A DNA stretch of 64,000 nucleotides, taken from contig NZ_BGNG01000001.1 in the NCBI RefSeq assembly GCF_003203515.1, positions 124,001 to 188,000 on the forward strand. The letters are read 5' to 3'. The DNA is from Glaciecola sp. KUL10. GTDB taxonomy: Bacteria; Pseudomonadota; Gammaproteobacteria; Enterobacterales; Alteromonadaceae. Shown here in pieces: positions 1-9,196 of the stretch. The notes under the pieces are model-generated. The model made no database searches. It saw nothing but the letters and a program-made list of their open reading frames with translations, and had not been told where the DNA came from. Numbering within the stretch: the stretch's first letter is position 1; the number at the start of each line of letters is the position of its first letter. The position numbers were made by a program, and so were the translations under genes.

Positions 1-1
1 C

Positions 2-262
2 AAAGGTGTTTGCGGTACTGCAGCGTTTAAAAAAGAAGCAGTGTTGGTTGATAATGTGCACGAATTTTCAGGGCATATAGCTTGCGATGCTGCTTCAAAT
101 TCTGAAATTGTCATTCCAATTATTGTTGAGCAAAAACTAATCGGTGTTTTAGATATCGATAGTCCCCGATATTCCCGTTTTAACCTCGATGATTTGAATG
201 CCTTAAGCCGCATCGTCAAGCTCATCGAGGAGAATATAACTCAGGGCAAGCCTTTATTATGA
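2..262 (+). CDS. msrC: Free methionine-(R)-sulfoxide reductase, GAF domain, 5' partial
   Basis: C-terminal part of an fRMsr (MsrC/YebR) protein; the start lies before the window. The enzyme reduces free methionine-R-sulfoxide in the cytosol, using a GAF-fold domain. The visible part contains GVCGTAA, then GHIACDAASNSEIV, whose Cys is the conserved family active-site region, and the ending IGVLDIDSP typical of the family. The reading frame is open from base 2. The stop overlaps the next gene by an ATGA junction. It sits ahead of proQ-prc, the same neighbourhood as E. coli yebR. Confidence 0.9.
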   Translation, partial: KGVCGTAAFKKEAVLVDNVHEFSGHIACDAASNSEIVIPIIVEQKLIGVLDIDSPRYSRFNLDDLNALSRIVKLIEENITQGKPLL

Positions 263-543
263 AACACTTTGTCGATATTCATACTTTGCTAAGCACAGCA
301 GATGATATGGAAGATATCCACGATGATCCTTACGAAGCTTCTGAGAAATTAAATACTATTTTGCACATGGTATATGATGCAGCAGATGATGATTTTGAAA
401 CACAAAGGCTAGAAAAATTACTAACTAAAACTTGGCATCATTGGCACCAAGATTCCTATTTATTGGATATTGAGGTTGACGATTTAGTCGATTGGGTGGA
501 TCATCTGTTTTCAACAGAGGATAATGATGATGAATTATCTTAA
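259..543 (+). CDS. Small acidic protein of unknown function
   Basis: A 94-residue protein whose ATG overlaps the msrC stop (ATGA), so it is translationally coupled to msrC. It is very acidic, with many Asp and Glu residues including clusters DDMEDIHDD and AADDDFE, and ends EDNDDELS. It has no signal peptide, membrane segment or cysteine. I do not recognise a family. Its position between msrC and proQ suggests a conserved but uncharacterised cytoplasmic protein. The acidic surface could mimic nucleic acid or bind a basic partner, which is only a guess. Confidence 0.75.
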   Translation: MKHFVDIHTLLSTADDMEDIHDDPYEASEKLNTILHMVYDAADDDFETQRLEKLLTKTWHHWHQDSYLLDIEVDDLVDWVDHLFSTEDNDDELS

Positions 544-570
544 AAAAGCCGACTTAAACAAAGTAGATTA

Positions 571-1227
571 ATGGAAGACACTCAAAAATTTTCAAACACT
601 AAAGAAGTTTTAGCATTCTTGGCCGAAACATTTCCCAAATGCTTTACTTTAGAAAACGAAGCAAAGCCTTTAAAGATTGGTATTTTTCATGATTTAGCCA
701 GCAGACTAGAAGGCGATGAAAGAGTCAGTAAACGTTTGCTTAGAATGGCTTTGAGACATTATACCAGCGGCTGGAAGTACCTAGCTTCGGTCAAAGTAGG
801 TGCATTCAGAGTCGATTTAGATGGTGAGGCGGGTGATGCTGTTGATCAAGAGCATGCCGAGCATGCTCAAGTGCAACTCAAAGAAAGTAAGGCTAAGGCG
901 GCTGAAAAGCGTCAGCAGCTTAAGCAAGATGCAGCACAAAAGCGAAGCTACAAAAATCGTGCGGCAAATCCTGCAGCGGCCAAAAGAACAAAGAAACCAA
1001 GTGCAAATCGAAGTGACAATAAAACCAACAAACCAAGTGCCCCTAGAAAAGTTGTGAAAGAATTGGTTGAGTCTGATGTGGTTGTGGGTAAGCAAGTGTC
1101 TGTTAAAGTGGGTAAGACGCCCATGCCGGCAACGATTACCGATATCAGTAAAGATGGTATTCAAGTGCAACTAAATAGCGGAATGTCTGTCAAAGTACAA
1201 CGCGAACAATTGCGATTGGTGAATTAA
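571..1227 (+). CDS. proQ: RNA chaperone ProQ
   Basis: 218 residues. The N-terminal FinO/ProQ RNA-binding domain covers about residues 1-120 and includes EVLAFLAETFPKCF and KPLKIGIFHDL, close to E. coli ProQ. A Lys/Ala-rich linker spans about 120-165. The C-terminal Tudor-like domain covers about 168-218 and ends in DGIQVQLNSGMSVKV. ProQ binds structured 3' ends of sRNAs and mRNAs and supports sRNA-mRNA pairing. The ATG start gives the same N-terminus as E. coli. prc follows 16 bp downstream, the standard proQ-prc order. Confidence 0.97.
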   Translation: MEDTQKFSNTKEVLAFLAETFPKCFTLENEAKPLKIGIFHDLASRLEGDERVSKRLLRMALRHYTSGWKYLASVKVGAFRVDLDGEAGDAVDQEHAEHAQVQLKESKAKAAEKRQQLKQDAAQKRSYKNRAANPAAAKRTKKPSANRSDNKTNKPSAPRKVVKELVESDVVVGKQVSVKVGKTPMPATITDISKDGIQVQLNSGMSVKVQREQLRLVN

Positions 1228-1243
1228 TAAATAAGGTGGTGAT

Positions 1244-3310
1244 ATGCAAATTTCTAACAGTAAACGCTTAAAGCGCACAGTAGTAGCCTTAGCCGTTGCT
1301 TCGACACTGTTCTCGTTCGGCATAGCAGCTGGACCCAGTGGCGAAACTGTAGATGAACTTCCAGAGTTATCACCACAAACTTGGCATCAAAAATCAGCAA
1401 AGCGTATTTCTGACCAGTTCCTACGCTCTCACTACAAGAAAGTAAACATTGATGATGAGTTATCGGCAAAAATATTCGATCGCTACCTTCGCAGTTTAGA
1501 TGTAAATAAAAACTTCTTTTTAGAAAACGACATAAAATCCTTTGAAAAAAATAGAAACGACTTTGACGATGCAATTAAGCAGGGTCGTTTGGATTTGGCA
1601 TATGATATTTTTAGAGTCAGCCTTGAGCGTCGAAAAGAACGTTTTCAATACGCATTAAGTCTTGTCGATACAAAATTTGATTTTGAAAAAGAAGGCGACA
1701 AATTCTTTTATGATCGCGAAGACGCAAATTGGGCGAGCACACAGCAGGAACTTGACGAGGTTTGGCGTCAACGAGTTAAGTATGATGCTTTAAACTTAAA
1801 GTTAGCTGACAAGACACCAGAAGAAATCACGGATATCCTAACCAAACGCTATGAGCGCGCGATACGACGTCTTACGCAAACAAACAGTGAGGACGTTTTT
1901 CAAACGGTAATGAACTCGTTTGCTAGAAGTATTGAGGCACATACAAGTTATTTGTCTCCGCGCAATACCGAGCGGTTTCAAATGCAAATGAACTTGTCCT
2001 TAGAGGGAATAGGCGCTGTTTTAAGAAGTGAAGATGACCATACCGTTATTGTAAGTGTGGTTGCTGGCGGACCCGCAGATAAGTCAGATGCAGTTAAACC
2101 AGAAGATAAAATTATTGCAGTGGCACAAGACGGCGAAGACTTTGTCGATGTCGTTGGGTGGAGACTAGATGACGTCGTTGAATTGATCAAAGGTCCGAAA
2201 GGCAGCACAGTTAAATTACAGGTTCAAAAAGGCACGAGTTCAAGCAAGAAAATACAAGAAGTAGCCATCGTCCGAGATAAAGTTAAACTCGAAGATCGCG
2301 CCGCACAGTCAGAGGTATTTATTCCTTCATCAGGTGAAAATGCCGGAGAAAAGTTAGGTGTGATTAGCATACCTTCGTTTTATCACAATCTTCATGTTGA
2401 TGTTAAAAAAGAACTAGATTCATTGATGGAGCAAGATGTCAAAGGTGTGATCGTTGACCTACGTGGTAACGGCGGTGGTTCCTTACCAGAGTCTATCTAT
2501 TTAAGCGGCTTGTTCATTGATAAAGGCCCTGTGGTCCAAGTACGATATCAAAATGGAAGAGTTAATGTTGACCGTGATACCGATGGTGTTGTTCACTATG
2601 CTGGTCCACTGACAGTTTTAGTCGACCGTTATAGCGCGTCTGCAAGCGAAATTTTTGCCGCGGCTATGCAAGATTACAACCGGGCTATTATTATCGGAGA
2701 GCAAACGTTCGGGAAAGGCACGGTTCAGCAGCACAGAGGTTTGGGTCGAATCTATGATATGTTCGAGAGCCCCCTTGGTGCGGTTCAGTATACTATTGCT
2801 AAATTTTATAGAATAAGTGGCGGTAGTACTCAGCAAAAAGGTGTCAAGCCTGATATCTTATATCCTTCAGCGATTGACCCTGAGGAGTGGGGAGAGAGCA
2901 AAGAAGAAAATGCGCTTCCTTACGACAGTATTAAAAAAGCAAACTATACAACAGTTGGAAGCTATGATGGCGTTATAGACGTATTGAGTGCTAAACATTC
3001 TGCTAGAGCACTAAAGGATCCTGAGTTTGCTTATATCTATCAAGATATAGATGAATACAATCGCACAAAAAATGACAAGTATATAAGTTTAGTCGAGTCA
3101 GAAAGGCGTGCTAAAAAGAAAGAAGCCGAAGAAAAGCAACTAGTGCGAGTCAATGAACGATTAGAACGTTTAGGCTTAGAAAAGCTAGCGTCACTTGATG
3201 ACGATCTGCCTGATGAACTTGATGACATCGATCCATTTTTGAGTGAAGCAGCTAATATAACGTTTGATATGATTGATGCAGGTAGTTACGCGCTTAATCT
3301 AAAAAAATAA
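1244..3310 (+). CDS. prc: Tail-specific periplasmic protease Prc (Tsp), peptidase S41
   Basis: 688 residues, near the E. coli Prc length. A signal peptide spans about 1-28 with a hydrophobic core ending SFGIAAG. The PDZ domain is about 240-330, followed by the S41 protease core. Ser466 in YSASASE and Lys491 in FGKGTVQ are 25 residues apart, as for the E. coli Ser-Lys dyad, so it should be active. The C-terminal DUF3340-type region is Lys/Glu-rich. Prc trims or degrades periplasmic proteins from their C-termini, including envelope and cell-wall factors. A good ribosome site (AAGGTGG) precedes the ATG. Confidence 0.97.
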   Translation: MQISNSKRLKRTVVALAVASTLFSFGIAAGPSGETVDELPELSPQTWHQKSAKRISDQFLRSHYKKVNIDDELSAKIFDRYLRSLDVNKNFFLENDIKSFEKNRNDFDDAIKQGRLDLAYDIFRVSLERRKERFQYALSLVDTKFDFEKEGDKFFYDREDANWASTQQELDEVWRQRVKYDALNLKLADKTPEEITDILTKRYERAIRRLTQTNSEDVFQTVMNSFARSIEAHTSYLSPRNTERFQMQMNLSLEGIGAVLRSEDDHTVIVSVVAGGPADKSDAVKPEDKIIAVAQDGEDFVDVVGWRLDDVVELIKGPKGSTVKLQVQKGTSSSKKIQEVAIVRDKVKLEDRAAQSEVFIPSSGENAGEKLGVISIPSFYHNLHVDVKKELDSLMEQDVKGVIVDLRGNGGGSLPESIYLSGLFIDKGPVVQVRYQNGRVNVDRDTDGVVHYAGPLTVLVDRYSASASEIFAAAMQDYNRAIIIGEQTFGKGTVQQHRGLGRIYDMFESPLGAVQYTIAKFYRISGGSTQQKGVKPDILYPSAIDPEEWGESKEENALPYDSIKKANYTTVGSYDGVIDVLSAKHSARALKDPEFAYIYQDIDEYNRTKNDKYISLVESERRAKKKEAEEKQLVRVNERLERLGLEKLASLDDDLPDELDDIDPFLSEAANITFDMIDAGSYALNLKK

Positions 3311-3382
3311 ACTTTGAGCCAAAATAGGCTCGCGTTGCTCTTAAACTGGACAACGAATAATTATAATAAAAATGAGGTCTAT

Positions 3383-4722
3383 ATGAGCGCAAGGGGTGAG
3401 TTTTCCTCGCGAATCGGATTCGTATTAGCGGCAGCTGGTTCTGCTGTTGGCTTAGGTAATATTTGGGGCTTTCCGACAAAAGTGGCTGAAAATGGAGGCG
3501 CTGCTTTTGTACTGGTCTATTTAATCATGGCCTTTGTGCTTGCCTATCCTGTGTTAATGGCTGAGTTAATTATTGGGCGGGCTAAACGTGCCAATATGGT
3601 TGATGCGCTTGGTCAAATTGGTGAATCGGGGGTTAAACAAACACTCGGTCGATTTACTGGCAGTATCGGTGCAATTACCGTTGTTTTAATTCTTTCTTTT
3701 TACGCAATTGTTGCAGGTTGGATGATTGCATTCTTTTTCGATGCGCTTTTTAGCGTTATTGGTCAAAATATCCCTTGGTTAACTGAGTTCTCAAATGCCA
3801 GAAACGCCATTTTTATGGCAGTGTTTGTAGGCTTAACTGCCGTCGTAGTTTCAGGCGGTGTGAGTCAGGGGATTGAGCGTTGGTCAGTTCGTCTTATGCC
3901 AACATTATTTGCGATTATAATTGCATTGATTATCTACGTATCTTTTCAAGATGGCGCTCTTGAAGGGTGGAAGGTCTATTTATTACCAGATTTTTCTCGG
4001 GTAATGGATGCGGAACTCTTGATAGATGCTATGGGGCAGGCTTTCTTCTCGATGTCTTTAGGCGTAGGGACTATGCTCGTTTACGGGTCATACATAAAAA
4101 AAGCGAAAGTTTACCGAAATTAGGCGCTTCTGTAGCATTGGTAGATATTGGTGTCGCCGTTGTAGCAGGGATGCTGATTATTCCTGCCATGTACGTAGCG
4201 TTGCAAAATGGTGTTGAAATATTTACTGCTAGTGGGGCATTGATTCAAGGTGATAGCCTTATTTTTAATGTGCTACCTGCACTTTTTGACAAGATTGAAA
4301 TCGTTGGTCCCCTAGTTGCCACCGCGTTTTTTGCATTGATGGTGATAGCAGCGTTAACTTCTTCAATTTCTATGCTGGAAGTTCCAGTTGCTTATTTAGT
4401 TGATAGCAAGGGGTTTAAACGCAATAAAGCCACGATTGTATTGATGTGCTTAGTGCTGATCAGTAGTGGGGTAATCGTTTTTAACTTTGAAGCGTTATTT
4501 GGCCTAGTTATTACCGCTACAACTCAATATAGTCAACCAATTCTTGGTTTATTCTTATGTTTGTTTGCTGGCTGGGTGTGGAGAAGAGATCAGATACTAT
4601 CAGAACTAAAACAAGGTGATGCCGAGATTGAGCAAAGCGTCTTCTGGAAAATTTGGCCTTGGTATATCAAGTTCGTTTGCCCGCTTGTTATTGTTTTTAT
4701 GTTTTACCGCTCAATTGCATAA
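3383..4722 (+). pseudogene. Sodium-dependent transporter (NSS/SNF family), split by a -1 frameshift
   Basis: A neurotransmitter:sodium symporter-like protein of about 445 residues if joined. The N-terminal part reads FVLAAAGSAVGLGNIWGFP, the Na/substrate-binding first helix of this family. Frame 2 stops at 4123. The rest (PKLGASVALVDIG to the stop at 4722) continues in frame 1. The join falls at seven A residues at 4096-4102: with one more A, or with a -1 slip, the protein reads on as YGSYIKKSESLPKLG, which suits the family. It could be a true loss, a read error, or slippage-dependent expression. The start ATG has a GAGG ribosome site. The substrate cannot be told; this family often carries amino acids. 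Confidence 0.8.
4096..4102 (+). other. A AAA AAA slippery heptamer at the transporter frameshift
   Basis: In the upstream frame the codons are ATA-AAA-AAA-GCG, so the run A AAA AAA is phased exactly as a -1 slippery heptamer. After a -1 slip the next codon is AGC and the downstream transporter frame is restored. No strong stem or pseudoknot is obvious just downstream, so a plain one-base deletion from A8 to A7 is as likely as programmed slippage. Confidence 0.55.
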
Positions 4723-4735
4723 TGGCCTCTGAAAA

Positions 4736-6193
4736 ATGAAAAATATAAAAGAACCTAGTTTATTTGATGCACTCATTCCTCTAGTTTTATTGGTATTGAT
4801 GATGGGCAGTGCGGTATATCTGTTTGCTGATGATTCATCATATGGGCCAAACCAGATCTCCTTGCTAATGGCGATGGGAGTGGCTTCAGTAATTGGATTG
4901 AAAAATGGCCATACATGGAAGAGCATCGAAGAAGGCATTGTTAAGGGTATTTCAATGTCTTTGGGGGCCTGTCTTATTTTGTTTGCGGTGGGCTCACTAA
5001 TAGGTACATGGATGCTTGCAGGAACAGTGCCTACGCTCATTTATTACGGACTTTCTTTACTCAACCCTACATTTTTTTATGCAGCTTCTTGTTTAATTTG
5101 TGCTGTTGTTGCAATGAGTATTGGTAGCTCTTGGACGACGGCTGCTACCGTAGGTGTAGCCCTAATTGGGGTGGCAACTGGCATGGATATGTCGCTTGCG
5201 ATAACCGCGGGTGCGATCGTATCTGGTGCCTACTTTGGGGATAAGCTCTCGCCATTATCAGAAACGACAAACTTAGCGCCAGCTATTGCAGGCACTGATT
5301 TATTTGAGCACATCAAATATATGCTTTGGACAACGGTACCTAGCTTCACTATATCTCTTATCCTATTTGTAATCTTGGGCTTGAGCGAAGATACAAGTCA
5401 AGTGTCTTCACGAATAGAGCAGATGCAAACAATACTTTCTGAAGAATTTGCGCTCGGGGTGCACCTTTTGGTGCCATTAGTTGTGCTATTGACGCTTGCA
5501 ATTAAGAAAGTACCTGCGTTCCCCGCGGTATCTATTGGTGCATTAATCGGCGGCATTTGGGCACTATTTTTTCAAAACGATCTAGTCTCATCAATGTTGG
5601 ATAATGAGTTTTCATCATCCGTTCAAAACCTGATGGTGGTTTGGACCGCCTTGTTTGATGGTGTGAGTTTTAACACACCAGATGACAACTTAAACAGCTT
5701 GTTGAGTCGTGGCGGTATGTCGAGTATGTTAAACACAGTTTGGCTAATAATTTGCGCGATGTCTTTTGGTGCAGTATTAGAAAGAGTCGGATTATTAAAA
5801 GCGATTGTATCTGCTTGCTTAAAAGGCGCAGACTCAGCTGGCTCCATGGTCAGTCGAACTATCTTGACATGCATAGGTACAAACTTAGTAACTGCCGACC
5901 AGTACATTTCAATTGTTATGCCAGGCAGAATGTATAAAGAAGAATTTGAAAAACGAGGATTGCACCAACTAAATCTATCAAGAAGTTTAGAAGATGGCGG
6001 AACGATCACTTCGCCTTTGATACCTTGGAATACTTGTGGTGCTTACATGCATGGCGTGCTTGGGGTACATCCGTTTACTTATTTCTTCTATGCATTCTTC
6101 AACCTTATCAATCCGATCTTAGCTGTGATTTATGCGTATCTAGGCATAAAGATTTTACGTTTAACACCACCGAAGGTGACGATAAAGACCTAA
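4736..6193 (+). CDS. nhaC: Na+/H+ antiporter, NhaC family
   Basis: 485-residue inner-membrane protein with about 11-12 hydrophobic segments. The stretch SIGSSWTTAATVGVALIGVATG followed by GAIVSGAYFGDKLSPLSETTNLA is the hallmark of NhaC-type antiporters. These exchange Na+ for H+ (some relatives exchange malate/lactate or tyrosine/tyramine). It starts 13 bp after the sodium-coupled transporter, fitting a sodium-economy pairing. A second conserved half-repeat is near residues 370-430 (TCIGTNLVTADQY). The exact ion pair is inferred from the family only. Confidence 0.9.
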   Translation: MKNIKEPSLFDALIPLVLLVLMMGSAVYLFADDSSYGPNQISLLMAMGVASVIGLKNGHTWKSIEEGIVKGISMSLGACLILFAVGSLIGTWMLAGTVPTLIYYGLSLLNPTFFYAASCLICAVVAMSIGSSWTTAATVGVALIGVATGMDMSLAITAGAIVSGAYFGDKLSPLSETTNLAPAIAGTDLFEHIKYMLWTTVPSFTISLILFVILGLSEDTSQVSSRIEQMQTILSEEFALGVHLLVPLVVLLTLAIKKVPAFPAVSIGALIGGIWALFFQNDLVSSMLDNEFSSSVQNLMVVWTALFDGVSFNTPDDNLNSLLSRGGMSSMLNTVWLIICAMSFGAVLERVGLLKAIVSACLKGADSAGSMVSRTILTCIGTNLVTADQYISIVMPGRMYKEEFEKRGLHQLNLSRSLEDGGTITSPLIPWNTCGAYMHGVLGVHPFTYFFYAFFNLINPILAVIYAYLGIKILRLTPPKVTIKT

Positions 6194-6203
6194 GAGGGCC
6201 GTT

Positions 6204-8789
6204 ATGTCGCAAACAAATATTAAACGGCGCGAAGACTATCTTGCGCCGTCTTTTTTTATAGATGAAATTGAATTAACTGTTGAATTAGAGCCGCATCAAA
6301 CTAAAGTTAAATCGATACTTAAGGTTAGGCGTAACCCTATCGGGGCAGGCGACTTAGTACTAGATGGCGAAGGACTTGAATTGAAAGGCGTTTTCATTGA
6401 TGGACGTGCATTCAGTGAATACGAAGTTACAGATACACATCTAATATTGCCCTCAGCTCTTCTTAACGAAAGTTTTGAACTCAATATCGAAAATTTAATT
6501 TCTCCAAAAAGCAATACATCGCTTGAAGGGCTATATTTGACAGACGGGTCATATTGCACACAATGCGAAGCTGAGGGCTTCAGAAAAATAACTTATTTTC
6601 TAGACAGACCAGATGTACTTTCAATATATACATGCAACATCATTTCTTCCGATAAAAATTTAAAGTATTTGTTATCCAATGGAAATAAAACGCGAGATAA
6701 GATTTTAGACGATGGAAGAAGACTTGTAACTTGGCATGACCCTCATAAAAAACCATGTTATTTATTTGCTCTTGTTGCTGGAGATTTTGATTGCCTAGCT
6801 GATGACTACATGACGCATTCAGGTCGAAGCGTAAAACTAGAGTTATTTGTTGAAAAAGGCCGTTTATTGCAAGGGCGTCATGCGCTAGATTCATTAAAAA
6901 AGTCGATGCGATGGGATGAGGAAACTTATGGACTAGAATATGACCTAGACATTTACATGATTGTCGCAGTTGACTTCTTTAACATGGGGGCGATGGAAAA
7001 CAAAGGGCTAAATGTTTTTAATAGTAAATATGTGCTCGCTGCCCCAGACACGGCTACTGACCAAGATTATTTTAATATTGAAGCGATAATCGCGCATGAA
7101 TATTTTCATAATTGGACCGGAAATCGTGTTACCTGTAGAGACTGGTTCCAACTCAGTTTGAAAGAAGGGCTTACAGTATTTAGAGATCAATCGTTTAGCG
7201 CAGACATGTTCAATCCATTAAGTACGAGAATTGATCAAGTTAAAGTCATGAAAGAGCACCAGTTTGCAGAAGATGCAGGCCCTATGAGCCATCCAATTAG
7301 GCCTGACGAAGTTATCGAAATGAATAATTTCTACACGGTGACGGTCTATGATAAGGGCGCTGAGGTTATTCGAATGATGCACACTATCTTAGGTAAAGAT
7401 GGTTTTAGAAAAGGCATGGATTTGTATTTCTTGCGCCATGATGGTCAGGCGGTGACGTGTGATGATTTTGTGGCCGCGATGGAAGACGCTAATGCGATAG
7501 ATTTGACGCATTTCAAACTTTGGTACTCTCAGTCAGGTACACCTCAGGTTAAAGTTAGTAAAAGTATTGGTGACGTTTGTGAGCTCAATTTCGAGCAAAT
7601 TAATATTGCCACTGCAGATCAATCAGAAAAACATACTATGTACATTCCCATCGCTTTAGAATGCCTCACAGAAGAGGGTAAGCAAATTGTATGTGACGAC
7701 AGTATTTTTGTATTAGACAAGCGAAAAGACACTTTGCTTGTGCAGACAGATTCAAAATGCTTTATACCTGTTTTACTTTCTGATTTTTCGTCGCCGATAA
7801 AAATAGACTATCCATACACTGACCAAGAACTGTTGACGATTGCGACATTTTCCAAATCGGATTATTCAAAGTGGGACGCTATTCAACAGTTTTTTCTAAA
7901 ACAAACGGTCGCGCTATATTATGACCCTAGTTTTACAATAGACCTTCTCGCGCTAAATACTCTCAAACAAATAATTGATCGTAATAAAGACAAGCCCGGT
8001 ATCCTCGCTGAACTGATCAATGTTCCTAGCACTGAAACGATTTTACTTGAGATAAATGAAGTTGATCCCTTGCGAGTGAATAATGCAAGGCAGCAATTTC
8101 TGAGTTTGTTATCTGATCATTTAAAGGGCGACTTAATTGACCTATATCACTCGTTCTTACCTGTGGTGTACGAGTATTCTAAAGATCAAATTAACATACG
8201 GAAGTTAAAAAATAATGTGATAAGCCTGTTAGCGAATGCAGGTTACAAAGTATTAGTTTCTTCGCTAATTGAAAAACAATACTTTGAAGCTGACAATATG
8301 ACAGATAAATTGGGCGCATTAAAAGCAGCGCAACAGTGTGAACTTAAATTGTTTGACCAACTTCTTTCAGAGTTTGAACAGAGTTATCAACATGACGCTG
8401 TTGTCATGGATAAATGGTTCACATTACAAGCAAATACTTATAGAAATAATATGCTTAGTCACTTAGATATGGTGCGTGCTCACAACCAATATTCGATTAC
8501 CAATCCTAATAAAGTGCGCTCTGTAATTGGTAGTTTTGCGTTTTATAACACGCAGGGATTTCATGCTATTGATGGTAGTGGTTACAAGTATGTTGCAGAT
8601 TACCTGATGGAATTAGATAACATTAATCCCCAAGTTGCATCGCGAATTGTGACTTGCCTTATTTCTTGGAAAAAATTTGACAAACAGAGACAGGGCTTGA
8701 TTAAAACACAACTAGGTCGATTACTTACTAACAAGGAATTAAGTAAAGACTTGTTTGAAAAAGTTAGCAAAAGTCTAGCCAGTGACTAA
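6204..8789 (+). CDS. pepN: Aminopeptidase N, M1 zinc metallopeptidase
   Basis: 861 residues, close to E. coli PepN (870). It has the exopeptidase motif G262AMEN and the zinc site H298EYFH with the third ligand Glu321 in SLKEGLTVF; E. coli uses His297, His301 and Glu320. Cytosolic PepN removes N-terminal residues during the last steps of protein breakdown. The C-terminal alpha-helical DUF3458 region is complete. It starts 11 bp after nhaC with AGAGGG upstream and is followed at 14 bp by a DUF2835 gene. Confidence 0.97.
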   Translation: MSQTNIKRREDYLAPSFFIDEIELTVELEPHQTKVKSILKVRRNPIGAGDLVLDGEGLELKGVFIDGRAFSEYEVTDTHLILPSALLNESFELNIENLISPKSNTSLEGLYLTDGSYCTQCEAEGFRKITYFLDRPDVLSIYTCNIISSDKNLKYLLSNGNKTRDKILDDGRRLVTWHDPHKKPCYLFALVAGDFDCLADDYMTHSGRSVKLELFVEKGRLLQGRHALDSLKKSMRWDEETYGLEYDLDIYMIVAVDFFNMGAMENKGLNVFNSKYVLAAPDTATDQDYFNIEAIIAHEYFHNWTGNRVTCRDWFQLSLKEGLTVFRDQSFSADMFNPLSTRIDQVKVMKEHQFAEDAGPMSHPIRPDEVIEMNNFYTVTVYDKGAEVIRMMHTILGKDGFRKGMDLYFLRHDGQAVTCDDFVAAMEDANAIDLTHFKLWYSQSGTPQVKVSKSIGDVCELNFEQINIATADQSEKHTMYIPIALECLTEEGKQIVCDDSIFVLDKRKDTLLVQTDSKCFIPVLLSDFSSPIKIDYPYTDQELLTIATFSKSDYSKWDAIQQFFLKQTVALYYDPSFTIDLLALNTLKQIIDRNKDKPGILAELINVPSTETILLEINEVDPLRVNNARQQFLSLLSDHLKGDLIDLYHSFLPVVYEYSKDQINIRKLKNNVISLLANAGYKVLVSSLIEKQYFEADNMTDKLGALKAAQQCELKLFDQLLSEFEQSYQHDAVVMDKWFTLQANTYRNNMLSHLDMVRAHNQYSITNPNKVRSVIGSFAFYNTQGFHAIDGSGYKYVADYLMELDNINPQVASRIVTCLISWKKFDKQRQGLIKTQLGRLLTNKELSKDLFEKVSKSLASD

Positions 8790-8802
8790 GCTGTAGTGAT
8801 GT

Positions 8803-9033
8803 ATGAAAGAGCTAACGCATTATCTATTTAGTGTAAATATGCCTTACAGTGAATGTGAGAGCCTTTATTTAGGGCAAGTAAAGCATGTTGTCGTTACTGC
8901 TGATACCGGCGAGAGAATTCAAGTCCCCTCAATTAATGTGAGGAAGTTTGTAGACACGCGCGGCCTTGTGGGTCGTTTTAGATTAACTGTTGATGACAAA
9001 CATAAAATACAAGCCTTAGTTCGTATTGCTTAA
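8803..9033 (+). CDS. DUF2835 family protein
   Basis: A 76-residue protein with the DUF2835 pattern: YSECESLYLGQVKHVVV near the middle, then IQVPSINVRKFVDTRGLVGRFRL. Small, soluble, no signal peptide. The family is common in marine gammaproteobacteria and has no established function. It lies directly behind pepN and is probably cotranscribed. The fold looks like alternating strands, but nothing in the sequence suggests a catalytic site. Confidence 0.85.
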   Translation: MKELTHYLFSVNMPYSECESLYLGQVKHVVVTADTGERIQVPSINVRKFVDTRGLVGRFRLTVDDKHKIQALVRIA

Positions 9034-9112
9034 ATTAGCTCGTGATCAATGGATTTTGCCTAATAATTCGGCAAGCTATGTTAACTGGTACGATTAGTTC
9101 TTGCGATTGAGT

Positions 9113-9133
9113 CAAAATGATGTAATCATTTTG
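9113..9133. promoter_or_regulatory. Perfect 9-bp inverted repeat upstream of the DUF1302 operon
   Basis: CAAAATGAT and ATCATTTTG are perfect reverse complements around GTA, 64 bp before the DUF1302 start. Placement in a 163-bp gene-free stretch before an operon suggests an operator. There is no T-run after it, so a terminator is unlikely. No regulator could be matched to it. Confidence 0.45.
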
Positions 9134-9196
9134 TTAATAATGCACGTATAACAACAAACGTATCGGAATAACGATAGTTCTGGAGAATGTAATCAA

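Noticed and set aside
817-1170. Minus-strand open frame opposite proQ
   Set aside because: Its Cys/Leu/Phe-rich translation is the mirror of the Lys/Ala-rich proQ linker; no ribosome site or family pattern.
3967-4722. An independent gene starting at 3967
   Set aside because: Its first 45 residues are an out-of-frame reading of the transporter; only from about 4102 on does it show transporter sequence, so it is the second half of the frameshifted gene.
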